Below are positions 1 through 8,497 of a stretch of 64,000 bases of DNA, piece by piece. The stretch's first letter is position 1; every line of letters starts with the position of its first letter. The notes below the pieces were generated by a model that worked only from the letters and a program-made list of their open reading frames with translations, ran no database searches and was not told the DNA's origin. Origin of the DNA: an uncultured delta proteobacterium (lineage in GTDB: Bacteria; Desulfobacterota; Syntrophia; Syntrophales; Smithellaceae); NCBI GenBank assembly GCA_903907985.1, contig CAIVQG010000069.1:1-64000 (forward strand), given 5' to 3'. A program made the position numbers and the translations under genes.

Positions 1-568
1 CCAACCTATTATGGTTCACAGAGGCTTGGGACATACTGAAATGAGGGCTCTATCGCCCAGGAAGCACTGAGTCCTCCTGCCTTCCTATGAATAACAAAAC
101 CATTATACATTATTCTATATACGAATTCATGGTAGGAGGAAGAACGCCATGGAAAAAGCTGCAAATAATTTTCCTATGGTCGGTCGGTGGTCATTCTCAC
201 ACTGTCCACAAACAAACGCTCTCTGATAGTTGAGGGTACTGATAATTACCGATAGAAGCATTGTTTAACTTTGCTGCAATTAAGTAAACTATCCCTGCCA
301 TTAGATCCCAAAACAATCAGTTGAATTTATTTTCATCAGGTGCTTTCTTTCGGATTTCTCTTGTGACTATTTGGATGAAATTTTTCAATCAGAGTAGTTT
401 TTTCATGCTTGGTCGGCGATTTGCGTAGAACATGAGAGCTTACATCGTAAAAAATAACTTGACTTGCAAGCTCAGTTTTCTTTAAAAAAGACCAGTTGGT
501 GATTTTCTTGCTATAAATATAAGTAAAAGAAAATTGTTGAAAAACTTTCCTTATTTGAAAGGTTCTTT
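1..568. other. Intergenic region, probably inside an integrated element
   Basis: No convincing gene is seen in these 568 bases. The only notable signal is a strong Shine-Dalgarno (AGGAGGAAG, about 134-142) in front of an ATG at 150 that opens a 25-codon reading frame ending at 227. It looks like the broken front of a gene rather than a functional peptide. The stretch is AT-rich and lies on the element side of the tRNA-Pro fragment at 1720-1744, so it may be decayed mobile DNA. Confidence 0.35.
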
Positions 569-1384
569 ATGGAGATTCCATACCGTTTTGATCCCTGCAC
601 AGAGGCAGAATACCTGGCGATAAAATTCCAGGAATCAAGAACATTTGTAATTATGGTTGGTTTTGCAACTTCGTTGTTGGCTGTTGCATTGTGGGTGTGG
701 GATTGGGTGATTGATCCGGCGCACGCCATGGATGCGCTTGGCTTGAGAATTATCATGGGAGCGATACTGCTTTTGTATCCTGTTGGCATACTGGCAGGGA
801 TAAAGAGGCATTTATTGCCCTGGTTCTTTTATGCGGTTGTTCTGACTACCCAGGCCGTTTTCCTCTATCATCTGAGCTTTTTGACCACTGGTCTCATCTA
901 TGGCATTGCGGGATTCATGTACTGGTTTATCCTACCCGTGTTTCTCGCGTTTCCCTACAGTACGACCAGCAGCATATTGGGATTTGTTGCCATTGCCGTC
1001 AATCCCAATATTCTTGTCTGGGCCGGAATGTCCACCAGCTTTGAACTTGCCAAATACAACATCATCATTTGGCCTACTTGCATCATTGTCATCTTTGCCG
1101 CTTTTATGCTGGATATTCTTTTCAGAAGCATATTCGTGCAGATGAATGAACGTAAAAAACTTATAATCGAAATTCAGGATTCAATTGCAACCGTAAAAAT
1201 TTTGAGAGGGCTCTTGCCGATATGTTGCTCATGCAAGAAGGTGCGTGACGATAAAGGCTACTGGAGCCAGATCGAGAACTATATTACAGAACATTCCGAG
1301 GCGGAATTCAGTCATGGTTTATGCCCGGACTGCTTGGAAAAGCTGTATCCGGAATATGGAAGAAAACAGAAGCCGGAGAAGTAA
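569..1384 (+). CDS. Six-helix membrane protein with C-terminal Cys-rich sensor-type tail
   Basis: The first 185 residues contain about six hydrophobic segments (near 26-48, 58-78, 83-103, 109-128, 132-153 and 163-185). They are followed by a short linker and a compact cytoplasmic tail. The tail begins LRGLLPICCSCKKVRDDKGY and ends with GLCPDCLEKLYP, giving two Cys pairs that could bind a metal. This tail is familiar as the C-terminal piece of many deltaproteobacterial PAS and histidine-kinase-like signalling proteins, but no kinase, PAS or cyclase domain is present here. It may be a stand-alone sensor or adaptor whose partner is elsewhere. The ATG at 569 follows TGAAAGG. The gene lies left of the tRNA-Pro fragment, hence probably in imported DNA. 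The function is not known. Confidence 0.7.
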   Translation: MEIPYRFDPCTEAEYLAIKFQESRTFVIMVGFATSLLAVALWVWDWVIDPAHAMDALGLRIIMGAILLLYPVGILAGIKRHLLPWFFYAVVLTTQAVFLYHLSFLTTGLIYGIAGFMYWFILPVFLAFPYSTTSSILGFVAIAVNPNILVWAGMSTSFELAKYNIIIWPTCIIVIFAAFMLDILFRSIFVQMNERKKLIIEIQDSIATVKILRGLLPICCSCKKVRDDKGYWSQIENYITEHSEAEFSHGLCPDCLEKLYPEYGRKQKPEK

Positions 1385-1719
1385 TTTAATAAATCGATAT
1401 TTCTTATACTTCATCCATTAACAAATGGCAAATAGATGTTACAGATTATCATTCATAATGATCAATCTTTTTCAAAGGCAGTAACGTGTTTAGTTCAGTC
1501 AATAACGGGTAATGAATACCAATCGAAAGAGTGGATGTACATCAAAATTACCGACCGCTTGACTTGAGGAAGGAGCCCTCAGGCTCAGTCACCCTTAATA
1601 ATCACCCTGGTCAATATTATAAAGACAGTGGCTGGGAAATAGACGGTTGCACTTTGGTTGCGGTTGCATTAAACACTTTCTAAGAAATTGATTATATATG
1701 TGATTTTTAAGTGGCAACG

Positions 1720-1744
1720 GGTTCAAATCCTCTCGCCCCGACCA
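1720..1744 (+). other. tRNA-Pro 3'-end fragment (probable attachment site)
   Basis: The bases are the T-loop, the 3' half of the T-stem and the acceptor end of a proline tRNA: GGTTCAAATCC, then TCTCGCCCCG, then A and CCA. The 3' acceptor strand CGCCCCG matches bacterial tRNA-Pro, whose 5' strand is CGGGGCG. No 5' half, D-arm or anticodon arm lies upstream, and the 5' T-stem strand is already degenerate. A 3'-only tRNA piece followed by the native terminator is the usual mark of site-specific integration into a tRNA gene. The direction puts the element, and the intact tRNA-Pro, to the left of the window. The gap from 1385 to 1719 otherwise shows only a small GAGCC/GGCTC hairpin near 1575. Confidence 0.7.
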
Positions 1745-1752
1745 GTTAAATT

Positions 1753-1790
1753 AAGAGCTTGCGGTTATTTCGCAAGCTCTTTTTATTTTT
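1753..1790 (+). terminator. Rho-independent terminator after the tRNA-Pro fragment
   Basis: A perfect 11-bp stem AAGAGCTTGCG/CGCAAGCTCTT with a 7-base loop is followed by TTTATTTTT. It sits 8 bases after the CCA end of the tRNA-Pro fragment, so it is most simply the original terminator of the tRNA-Pro gene, left with its 3' end after integration. Confidence 0.8.
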
Positions 1791-1840
1791 GGGGTGTGGT
1801 TTACCGTGCAGACCATTATTATTAATTTAAAATATTTCAG

Positions 1841-2776
1841 TTATTTGTTTTTTAACGATGCGCAATGCAACTCTCGGGGCTTTAACATCGCGTAGGCAAA
1901 ACGCATAACCGGTGTCGGGACATTGTGCTTTATGCCCAGACGTACTGCAGCACCGATCATTGATTCCAATTCGGAGGGCTTTCCGGATTCCACATCGCGC
2001 TGCATCGAAGGCTTGATGCCGGGTTCACCGCTGTCAATGAAAGCGAGTGTCTGGGCGGCAACATCAGCGTCCAGCTTTACACCGCTCGCCTTGGCCAAAG
2101 CAGACACCTCGTTTATGGCTTCAAGGAGTACGGCCCGCGCTTCCGGGACGTTGCGGTAATCTCCAAAAGTCATCCGGGTGAGGCTTCCTATAAGCATCAC
2201 CGGCGCAATAAATACAAATTTGGTCCAGAGAACTTTTAAGATATTGTCACACAATTCAACGGTGAATCCGGCTGCATTAAATGCGTCACAGACAAACTGG
2301 AGGCGCGACGTCGTTTGGCCGTTGAACTCACCCAACGCAATGCGGCGAAACTGACTATACTGGCCGATCACACCCGGCGCCTCCAGCGCAACAGAGCACC
2401 ACGTTGTCCCGCCGAGCATATGTTGCAATCCCACCACGGCGCCGATGCGATCTGCCGAATCTATGCCATTCTGAAGAGAAACAACCACAGTATTTGGTCC
2501 GATCAGAGGTTTGATCAACAGCGCTGCTTCATCTGTCTGATAAGTCTTGGTTGTAAAAAGAATGACGTCCGCAATTCCTGCTTTAGAAGGATTATGGGTT
2601 GCACTGGCCGGAAACACGGTAAAATCGCCATGGACACTTTTAACGATCAGGCCCTTCTCCCGAATGGTCTGAAGATGCGTCCCGCGGGCGATAAATGTAA
2701 CATCCTGACCGCTTCGGGAAAGCAGACCGCCATAATAGCCGCCGATACCACCTGTCCCCATAATAGCGAACTTCAT
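1841..2776 (-). CDS. panE: 2-dehydropantoate 2-reductase family protein (ketopantoate reductase)
   Basis: This 311-residue protein has the ApbA/PanE layout: an N-terminal Rossmann nucleotide-binding motif (MGTGGIGGYYGG, residues 6-17), the segment VVSLQNGID and an all-helical C-terminal half with KVLWTKFVFIAPV. PanE reduces ketopantoate to pantoate with NADPH in pantothenate/CoA synthesis. The family also contains reductases of other 2-oxoacids, so the substrate is not certain. The length is normal for PanE. It is the last gene of the minus-strand block after livKHMGF, about 130 bases behind livF. That position fits either a separate housekeeping gene or a 2-oxoacid reductase serving the amino-acid uptake operon. 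Confidence 0.75.
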   Translation of the reverse strand: MKFAIMGTGGIGGYYGGLLSRSGQDVTFIARGTHLQTIREKGLIVKSVHGDFTVFPASATHNPSKAGIADVILFTTKTYQTDEAALLIKPLIGPNTVVVSLQNGIDSADRIGAVVGLQHMLGGTTWCSVALEAPGVIGQYSQFRRIALGEFNGQTTSRLQFVCDAFNAAGFTVELCDNILKVLWTKFVFIAPVMLIGSLTRMTFGDYRNVPEARAVLLEAINEVSALAKASGVKLDADVAAQTLAFIDSGEPGIKPSMQRDVESGKPSELESMIGAAVRLGIKHNVPTPVMRFAYAMLKPRELHCASLKNK

Positions 2777-2907
2777 GTGTGCGTCCCCCTTTACTTTTTA
2801 TAGTTAAGGCATCTAAAATTAATTGATATTTACCATTCATTTGAGGCAATGCTTCACCGATTTGAAAAGCGGCTCAAATCATACCGTGGAATGTGCGGGG
2901 GAAGGGC

Positions 2908-3615
2908 TCAGCAACCGCCGAGATAGGCATGAATTACCTTTTCGTTATGCAACAGATTGGCGGAGGTGTCTTCCAGAACAATTCGTCCCGTTTCGAGCAC
3001 ATATCCCCTCTGGCTGATATCGAGGGCCATTTGTGCATTTTGTTCCACCAGCAGAATACTCGTGCCCTGTTTGTTTATCTCCGTAATAATATGAAAAATC
3101 TCCCGGACCAGAATGGGCGAAAGACCCATTGATGGTTCATCCATCAACAAGAGCTTAGGTTTGGCCATTAATGCTCTTCCCAAAGCCAACATTTGTTGTT
3201 CACCTCCGGAAAGATTTCCTGCCGGAAGTTCGGCCTTTGCCTGGAGTACGGGGAACCGGGCGAAGATGGCATTCATGTCCTCTTTCAGGCGGTTACTTTT
3301 TCTGGCAAATGCTCCCATTTCGAGATTTTCTCTTACTTTTAGCGTGGTAAGAATAGCCCTTCCTTCCGGGACTTGGATAATGCCGCCCCGGACAATCGCC
3401 TGAGGGGAATGTCCGGTTATAGGGCGCTTTTCATAGTTAATGTTCCCGCTGGTCATTTTCAACAAGCCGGAAATAGCATTCAGGGCTGTGCTTTTGCCCG
3501 CACCATTAGCACCGATAAGGGCTACGATCTCTCCTTCTTTGACATCGAGAGATATTCCTTGCAGCGCTTGGATGTGATCATAGTTTACGTAAACGTCTTT
3601 GAGTTCCAGGAGCAT
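2908..3615 (-). CDS. livF: Branched-chain amino acid ABC transporter ATPase LivF
   Basis: This is the second ATP-hydrolysing subunit of a Liv/HAAT importer. It has Walker A GANGAGKSTALNAI, the signature LSGGEQQMLALGRAL, Walker B LLLMDEPSMGL and the H-loop glutamine variant LLVEQNAQMAL that is typical of LivF. The start is set at the ATG giving MLLELKDV, four bases after the livG stop with GGAAAGGA upstream. A longer in-frame start exists at 3651 but would overlap livG. The length of 235 residues is usual. The gene is co-transcribed with livG, livM and livH upstream. Confidence 0.9.
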   Translation of the reverse strand: MLLELKDVYVNYDHIQALQGISLDVKEGEIVALIGANGAGKSTALNAISGLLKMTSGNINYEKRPITGHSPQAIVRGGIIQVPEGRAILTTLKVRENLEMGAFARKSNRLKEDMNAIFARFPVLQAKAELPAGNLSGGEQQMLALGRALMAKPKLLLMDEPSMGLSPILVREIFHIITEINKQGTSILLVEQNAQMALDISQRGYVLETGRIVLEDTSANLLHNEKVIHAYLGGC

Positions 3616-3619
3616 AATT

Positions 3620-4378
3620 TTAACAGGCGTCCTTTCCCAGATAAGCTTCAATTACCAGAGGATTGCACTTGACTTGTTCCGGTGTGCCCAAGGCGATCAA
3701 TTTCCCGAAATTCAGCACCGCTACCTGCTGGCACAAGCCCATCACAAATTTCATGTCATGTTCAATCAGGCAGATAGTGTAGCCCCGGTTGTTGATCTGC
3801 ACGATTTCGCCCATTAATTCTTCTGTCTCGGAGGGATTCATCCCGGCCGCTGGTTCGTCTACCAGAATCAACTTGGGTGAGGTGGCCAGTGCGCGGGCCA
3901 GTTCAAGTTTTCTTTGTTCCCCATAGGAAAGGCTTTCTGCTTGACGCTGCGCTTTACCGGTCAGATGAAAAATATCCAGTATCTCCATTGCTTTTTCGCG
4001 CATGACCTTCTCTTCCTGCCGCTGTATCGGTAGATTTAATAGCATTGCTACGGGAGAATAAGTGTAGAGGCAATGCATGCCAGCGAGTACGTTCTCCAGT
4101 AAAGATAATTCTTTAAAGATTCTGATATTCTGAAATGTTCGTCCCATTCCCCGTGCGGCAATTGACGAAGGAGAAAAATGGGTGATATCCGTTCCGTTAA
4201 AGATAACCTGCCCGTTTGTGGGACGGGAAAGGCCGCTGATTATATTAAACAGTGTGGTTTTGCCGGCACCATTCGGACCGATCAGACCGAAAATCAGCCC
4301 TTCCTCAACTTGCAGAGAGAGTGAGTCCAGTACCCGCAGTCCGCCAAAATCCTTGATTATGTTTTCCAGTTGCAGCAT
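3620..4378 (-). CDS. livG: Branched-chain amino acid ABC transporter ATPase LivG
   Basis: First ATPase of the importer, 252 residues. Walker A is GPNGAGKTTLFNII, the signature LSYGEQRKLELARAL, Walker B LILVDEPAAGMNPSE and the switch histidine lies in LIEHDMKFVMGLC. The insert GRTFQNIRIFKELSLLENV is characteristic of LivG. It sits 12 bases after livM and 4 bases before livF, so translation is probably coupled. The pair LivF/LivG forms the cytoplasmic ATPase dimer on LivH/LivM. Confidence 0.92.
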   Translation of the reverse strand: MLQLENIIKDFGGLRVLDSLSLQVEEGLIFGLIGPNGAGKTTLFNIISGLSRPTNGQVIFNGTDITHFSPSSIAARGMGRTFQNIRIFKELSLLENVLAGMHCLYTYSPVAMLLNLPIQRQEEKVMREKAMEILDIFHLTGKAQRQAESLSYGEQRKLELARALATSPKLILVDEPAAGMNPSETEELMGEIVQINNRGYTICLIEHDMKFVMGLCQQVAVLNFGKLIALGTPEQVKCNPLVIEAYLGKDAC

Positions 4379-4390
4379 TTTGTTTTCTCG

Positions 4391-5224
4391 TCAATCTTTC
4401 TTCTTCACCGTTATGATTCCATTGGGCAAGTAAATCACCACGAGAACCAGGATCAGGCCGTTGAGCGCCAGTCGGTACGGTCCTATAAATCTGAGCATTT
4501 CCGGCATAATGGTCAGGATTGTGCTGCCGACTAATGGCCCCCAGAATGTTCCAGTTCCGCCCAGAATGGCAAAGGTCAGTATATCTACGGCAAAGTCGAA
4601 TCCATATTCGCGCGGCGAAAGAAAAAAAGTGAAATGAGCATTCAGGCCGCCGGCTATGCCGGCGATAAAAGCCCCTATAGCAAAGGCCCACACCTTGAAC
4701 CAGGTTGTCTTGATTCCCATGACCGACGCTGCCACTTCATCTTCTCTAATTGCCTCCATCGCCCGACCGAACCGGGAATTCTTCAGCTTCAGAAAAAAAT
4801 ATATCAACACCCCCATTACCAAAAAGAGATGCCAGAGCTCTGTTTTGGGTGGCACGCCGTTCAATCCCACCGAACCACCGGTGATGCTAATATTCAAAAA
4901 GACTACCCGGACTACCTCACCAAAACCAAGCGTGGCCATGGCCAGATAAACGCCCGAGAGTCGCAAAGTTGGTGCGCCGATAATCAGGGCTACGAAGGCC
5001 GGCAGCATGCCACCGGCAAGCAGGGCGAGTCCGAAGGGTGCATTCAACTTCATAGTGAACAGGGCGGCGGTATAGGCGCCAATTCCCATAAAAGCAGCAT
5101 TTCCCAACGACAATTGTCCGCAGGCGAGCGTAATGTAGATCGAAAGCGCCAGCATGCCGTGCACCATGATGGTATAAAAAAGTGTATTATAGGTTTGCCA
5201 GAAGGACATTAAGAATTCTATCAT
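4391..5224 (-). CDS. livM: Branched-chain amino acid ABC transporter permease LivM
   Basis: Membrane subunit with the family segments YITLACGQLSLGNAAFMGIG near the N-terminus and GGTGTFWGPLVGS near the C-terminus, and about eight hydrophobic helices. The start chosen (MIEFLMSFWQTY, ATG at 5224) lies 7 bases after the livH stop with AAAGGATG upstream. An upstream ATG at 5344 would overlap livH by more than 100 bases and adds a Cys-rich non-LivM sequence, so it is rejected. The resulting 277 residues are short for LivM but typical of the compact form. Confidence 0.9.
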   Translation of the reverse strand: MIEFLMSFWQTYNTLFYTIMVHGMLALSIYITLACGQLSLGNAAFMGIGAYTAALFTMKLNAPFGLALLAGGMLPAFVALIIGAPTLRLSGVYLAMATLGFGEVVRVVFLNISITGGSVGLNGVPPKTELWHLFLVMGVLIYFFLKLKNSRFGRAMEAIREDEVAASVMGIKTTWFKVWAFAIGAFIAGIAGGLNAHFTFFLSPREYGFDFAVDILTFAILGGTGTFWGPLVGSTILTIMPEMLRFIGPYRLALNGLILVLVVIYLPNGIITVKKKD

Positions 5225-5231
5225 GCCGTCT

Positions 5232-6113
5232 TCATCCTTTCCGCTCGATATGGCTGCCGAATATGCCGGCCGGTCTGACCAGCAGGATGACAAACAGCAG
5301 GCCGAAGGAAATTGCATCGCGAAAATCAGAAGAAAGGTAAGCAACGCTCATTATCTCAGCAAAACCCAGAATTAATCCACCCAGCACAGCGCCCCTGATA
5401 TCTCCCATGCCGCCCAGAATGATCACTGCTATTCCCCGATGCATAATCGGTCCACCCATGAAAGCGTGAATGGCATTGAAATTGATTCCTGTCAACACTC
5501 CGGCGGCTCCGCCTAAAGCCGAAGCCGCAAAAGCAGTAAGCAGAAAAACCCGTTCTACCGGAATGCCAAGTAAAGCTGCTGTGCGGGGGCTTTCAGCAAC
5601 AGAGCGTACGGCTTTGCCCCATTTTGTTCTTTTCAGCAGGAAGATAATGATCATCATCAGGGAAAGGGCAACACCGACAATAATTATCTGTAACAAGGTC
5701 AGCTGTATAGCCCAAAAGTTGAAAGACGTGGCAGGCATGAAATCGAAGGGGAAACGATAAACCTCAGCGCCGAAGATACCCTGGGAAATACTGATGATAA
5801 TCGTGGCACAGCCAATGGTGGCGATCATCGGCGCCAGATGATGAAATTTTCTTTTTCTTAAAGGCCGAACGGCTACCAGATCTATCAGACAGCCGAGCAC
5901 TCCCGAGGCCATCATCCCGACCAGAATTGCGGTGATAGGGTTGGCATTAAATTTTGTAACAACCATAAGACCGGCAAATGCGCCAATCATGAAAACAGCG
6001 CCGTGGGCCAGGGTTACAATTTCCAGAACACCGAAGATCAGAGTAAACCCAATAGCGAAGAGGGCGTATACCGAACCCAAGGCCAGGGCATTGGCAAATT
6101 GTTGTAAAAACAC
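5232..6113 (-). CDS. livH: Branched-chain amino acid ABC transporter permease LivH
   Basis: Membrane subunit of 293 residues. The start MFLQQFANALALGSVYALFA and the motif LGGMGDIRGAVLGGLILG, which contacts the ATPase, are standard for LivH. It is separated from the broken livK by 193 bases that contain a long hairpin (6225-6260), and is followed closely by livM. Confidence 0.92.
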   Translation of the reverse strand: MFLQQFANALALGSVYALFAIGFTLIFGVLEIVTLAHGAVFMIGAFAGLMVVTKFNANPITAILVGMMASGVLGCLIDLVAVRPLRKRKFHHLAPMIATIGCATIIISISQGIFGAEVYRFPFDFMPATSFNFWAIQLTLLQIIIVGVALSLMMIIIFLLKRTKWGKAVRSVAESPRTAALLGIPVERVFLLTAFAASALGGAAGVLTGINFNAIHAFMGGPIMHRGIAVIILGGMGDIRGAVLGGLILGFAEIMSVAYLSSDFRDAISFGLLFVILLVRPAGIFGSHIERKG

Positions 6114-6224
6114 CTTTTCTACCTCAGTAAACCAGAATAAATACTAACAGTGAATACATAAAACCACTTACCCCGCATCTGCCCAAGGGCAAGGCGAATG
6201 ACAAATAGACCATATTTTAAACAT

Positions 6225-6260
6225 TGAAGGTTCCCCGCTTATTGTAGCGGGGAACCTTCA
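6225..6260 (-). promoter_or_regulatory. Intercistronic hairpin between livK and livH
   Basis: A perfect 15-bp inverted repeat (TGAAGGTTCCCCGCT paired with its complement, 6-base loop) lies in the livK-livH gap, without a good U-tract on either strand. Such hairpins behind periplasmic binding-protein genes commonly stabilise the upstream message and reduce read-through, so that the binding protein is made in excess over the membrane subunits. That role is inferred. Confidence 0.6.
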
Positions 6261-6306
6261 ATAAAACTGTAATTAAATCCAGCTGTTGCGGGGTGGTTGA
6301 TTAAAA

Positions 6307-7444
6307 TTATTCGGAAAAAATGGCAAACTTGCCTTTTTTAATGGTCAACACGCGTCCCTTCTGTTCAGCATCCCGGCTTGCGTTGAAAGAGAAAGTACCG
6401 CCCACGCCTTTGAAATTTTTAACCTTGGCCAGGGCATCACGCAATGCCGTTCTGTCCTTTTCCAGAGTGCCGGATAGTTTAACAGCCTTGATTCCTTCCG
6501 CCATAATGTAAAGTGCATCATAGGCCTGGGCAGCGAATTGATCCGGAGCCATGCCGTACTTTTTGGTGTAGGCCTTTACAAACGCCTGATTTTTCGGGCT
6601 AGGATCATCAAGAAACCAGGGACTGCCGCTGATGGAGCCTTCCGCAGCCTGACCTCCAATTTCAATAAGTTTTGCCGAGTTAAAAACCGTTGCCACCGAT
6701 AAATCTGACCTTGTTGGGTATTCCCAGTTTTCTGGCCTGCAGGATGATGTTCGATGCCTCTTCGACGAGGGCGCCACAGAAAACGGCGTCGGGGTTAAGA
6801 CTCTTGATCTTGGTGAGCTGAGCAGAAAAATCAATATCTCCCTTGGCAAAAGTCTCTGTGTCTACCACTTCCAGTTTTTCGGCTTTAATGGAACGCAGAA
6901 AGATTTCATAAGTGGACTTAGTCATGGAATCGTCATTGCCATAAATAATGGCGACTTTCTTCAGGCCGAGTTTTTTTGTCGCCACCTTAGTGACAATGGG
7001 CAGTATGTCGGCTTCCGCTACCGAATTACGGAAAACATAAGGGCCGATGGCTGTAATGCCCTCCGCTGTGTTGGAAGTGCCAAAGACGACCGTTTTTTGT
7101 TCATTGGCAAAAGGATCAGAGGCAAAGGCCGAATTGGAGAGGGTAGGGCCGAAGATAGCGAGCACTTTATCCTGGAAAATAAATTTTTTGAAGACGTTGA
7201 TCGCTTCTTCTTTCTTTGCCTGCTCATCTTCGATAACGAGGGCGATTTTGTTCCCTTTTATGCCGCCGGCCGCGTTTATTTCTTCGGAAGCGAGCACGAA
7301 GCCGTTTTTAATGGGCACGCCATACTTGGCAACAGGTCCCGTCAACGCCTCGGCAATACCAATCTTGATTTCCGCAGCCTGAGCTGTGAACGCCAAAGAT
7401 ATTATGACCGCAACAAAAACAAAAAATCTGATTAATAACTTCAT
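6307..7444 (-). pseudogene. livK: Branched-chain amino acid-binding protein LivK, frameshifted
   Basis: Periplasmic amino-acid-binding protein split by one base. The first frame (7444 to a TAA at 6680-6682) has a signal peptide ending LAFTAQAA, then KIGIAEALTGPVAKYG and the N-lobe, and ends ...FIGGNGF. The second frame continues the homology without a gap as NSAKLIEIGGQAAEG and runs to FAIFSE at 6307. Deleting one T from the five-T run at 6682-6686 restores a single protein of about 378 residues, the normal length. Possible explanations are a real pseudogene, a sequencing or assembly error in the homopolymer, or, less likely, a +1 shift at UUU-UAA-C. The start has a strong AAAGGAGG. The rest of the liv operon is intact, which argues for error or recent damage. 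Confidence 0.85.
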
Positions 7445-7530
7445 TTTTTCCTCCTTTAGTAAAACTGAGATATTGTTAACGTATGTTGGCTGATAACATA
7501 ATGGATAAGAACTTCCTTTTTCGATTTCGG

Positions 7531-7559
7531 AGTATACGAAGAGTCATCTTGTACGTCAA
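7531..7559 (-). promoter_or_regulatory. Sigma-70-type promoter of livKHMGF
   Basis: Reading the minus strand, TTGACG (7559-7554), a 17-base spacer and TATACT (7536-7531) form a near-consensus promoter about 90 bases upstream of the livK start. It faces away from the XRE regulator gene at 7882. The 437-base divergent region from 7445 to 7881 holds no gene. A TTGACA box lies at 7774-7779 facing the regulator, but without a well-placed -10. Confidence 0.75.
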
Positions 7560-7881
7560 GGAAATTTTAAAAGGGATTTTAAAAGCGATATTTTTCCGCC
7601 TTTGTCATTTCAAGTGATGTGAGAAATATTGATATTAATGAATTCAATATACATTAGGATTTCTTACATAAGTTCGGAATAGGACTTGTGCTAATTGCGA
7701 TAAAGTTTCCAGATCGTTAATCAAGTATTTTTTTCCAGGCAGTGCTAAAAGGCAGTACTGTTTGCAATTTCCCTTGACATGAAAATTTCGGCGGTGCATC
7801 ATATAACCAAGTAATGATGTAAATATTACAAATATGTCCTTTTCATAACCTGATCGAACCCCTGTCCATGGAGGTGCCAGG

Positions 7882-8484
7882 ATGTCCCAGGACGAACAAA
7901 AAAGCAATGCCGTTGCCGATTTAAAAATCGGCGGGAAAATCAAAGATCTCCGGGAAAAAAATTTTTATACTCTGCAGGATCTCACCGCAAAAACCGGACT
8001 TGCCAAATCGTTTCTGTCCGAAATAGAAGCTGATGAAATTATGCCGCCGGTAGCTACTCTGCTCAATCTGGCCAAAGCGCTACATGTTGGAATGGCCTAT
8101 TTCTTCAGGGATGAAGCACCGGCCGAGCAAATTTCCATTACTCATCCTCAAGATCGGGTAATAATAAAGCGCCGGCCACATCACCGGGAAGGTGAAGTTG
8201 ATTATATCTACGAGTCCCTCGAGGCTAGAATGCCCGGTAAGCATATGGAGCCGTTATTGGTCGAATTTGTCCCAATGAAGACGGCAGAGATGGTATTTAA
8301 CAGTCATGAGGGAGAAGAGTTTTTATTCCTTCTGAAGGGGAAAATAGAGTTTCGTACCAATGACAAAGTTGAAACCCTTTCTGTCGGTGATGCCCTCTAT
8401 TTTGATTCCAGTCAAAATCACAGTTTCCGCTCGCTGACGAAGTCGAAGGCGAAAGCCTTGGTGGTTGTTTGGAATAAAACATGA
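7882..8484 (+). CDS. XRE-family transcriptional regulator with C-terminal cupin domain
   Basis: The protein has 200 residues in two domains. An N-terminal helix-turn-helix of the XRE/Cro type spans about residues 15-75 (IKDLREKNFYTLQDLTAKTG then LAKSFLSEIEADEIMPPVAT). A C-terminal small-molecule-sensing cupin spans about 115-195 (HEGEEFLFLLKGKIEF, then VGDALYFDSSQNHSF). This architecture is common in regulators of amino-acid and 2-oxoacid metabolism (SutR/PuuR-like). It is divergent from the liv operon and starts 13 bases ahead of the oxidoreductase operon, so it probably controls one or both. GGAGG precedes the ATG. The ligand is not predictable from sequence. Confidence 0.88.
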   Translation: MSQDEQKSNAVADLKIGGKIKDLREKNFYTLQDLTAKTGLAKSFLSEIEADEIMPPVATLLNLAKALHVGMAYFFRDEAPAEQISITHPQDRVIIKRRPHHREGEVDYIYESLEARMPGKHMEPLLVEFVPMKTAEMVFNSHEGEEFLFLLKGKIEFRTNDKVETLSVGDALYFDSSQNHSFRSLTKSKAKALVVVWNKT

Positions 8485-8497
8485 TGAGGGTAAAGAG

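Noticed and set aside
2315-2803. Plus-strand frame opposite panE
   Set aside because: A shadow of the panE gene, with a low-complexity and unlike-protein composition.
6680-6690. Definite programmed +1 frameshift in livK
   Set aside because: No internal Shine-Dalgarno or downstream structure was evident and the family is not known to use recoding. It is reported only as a possibility.
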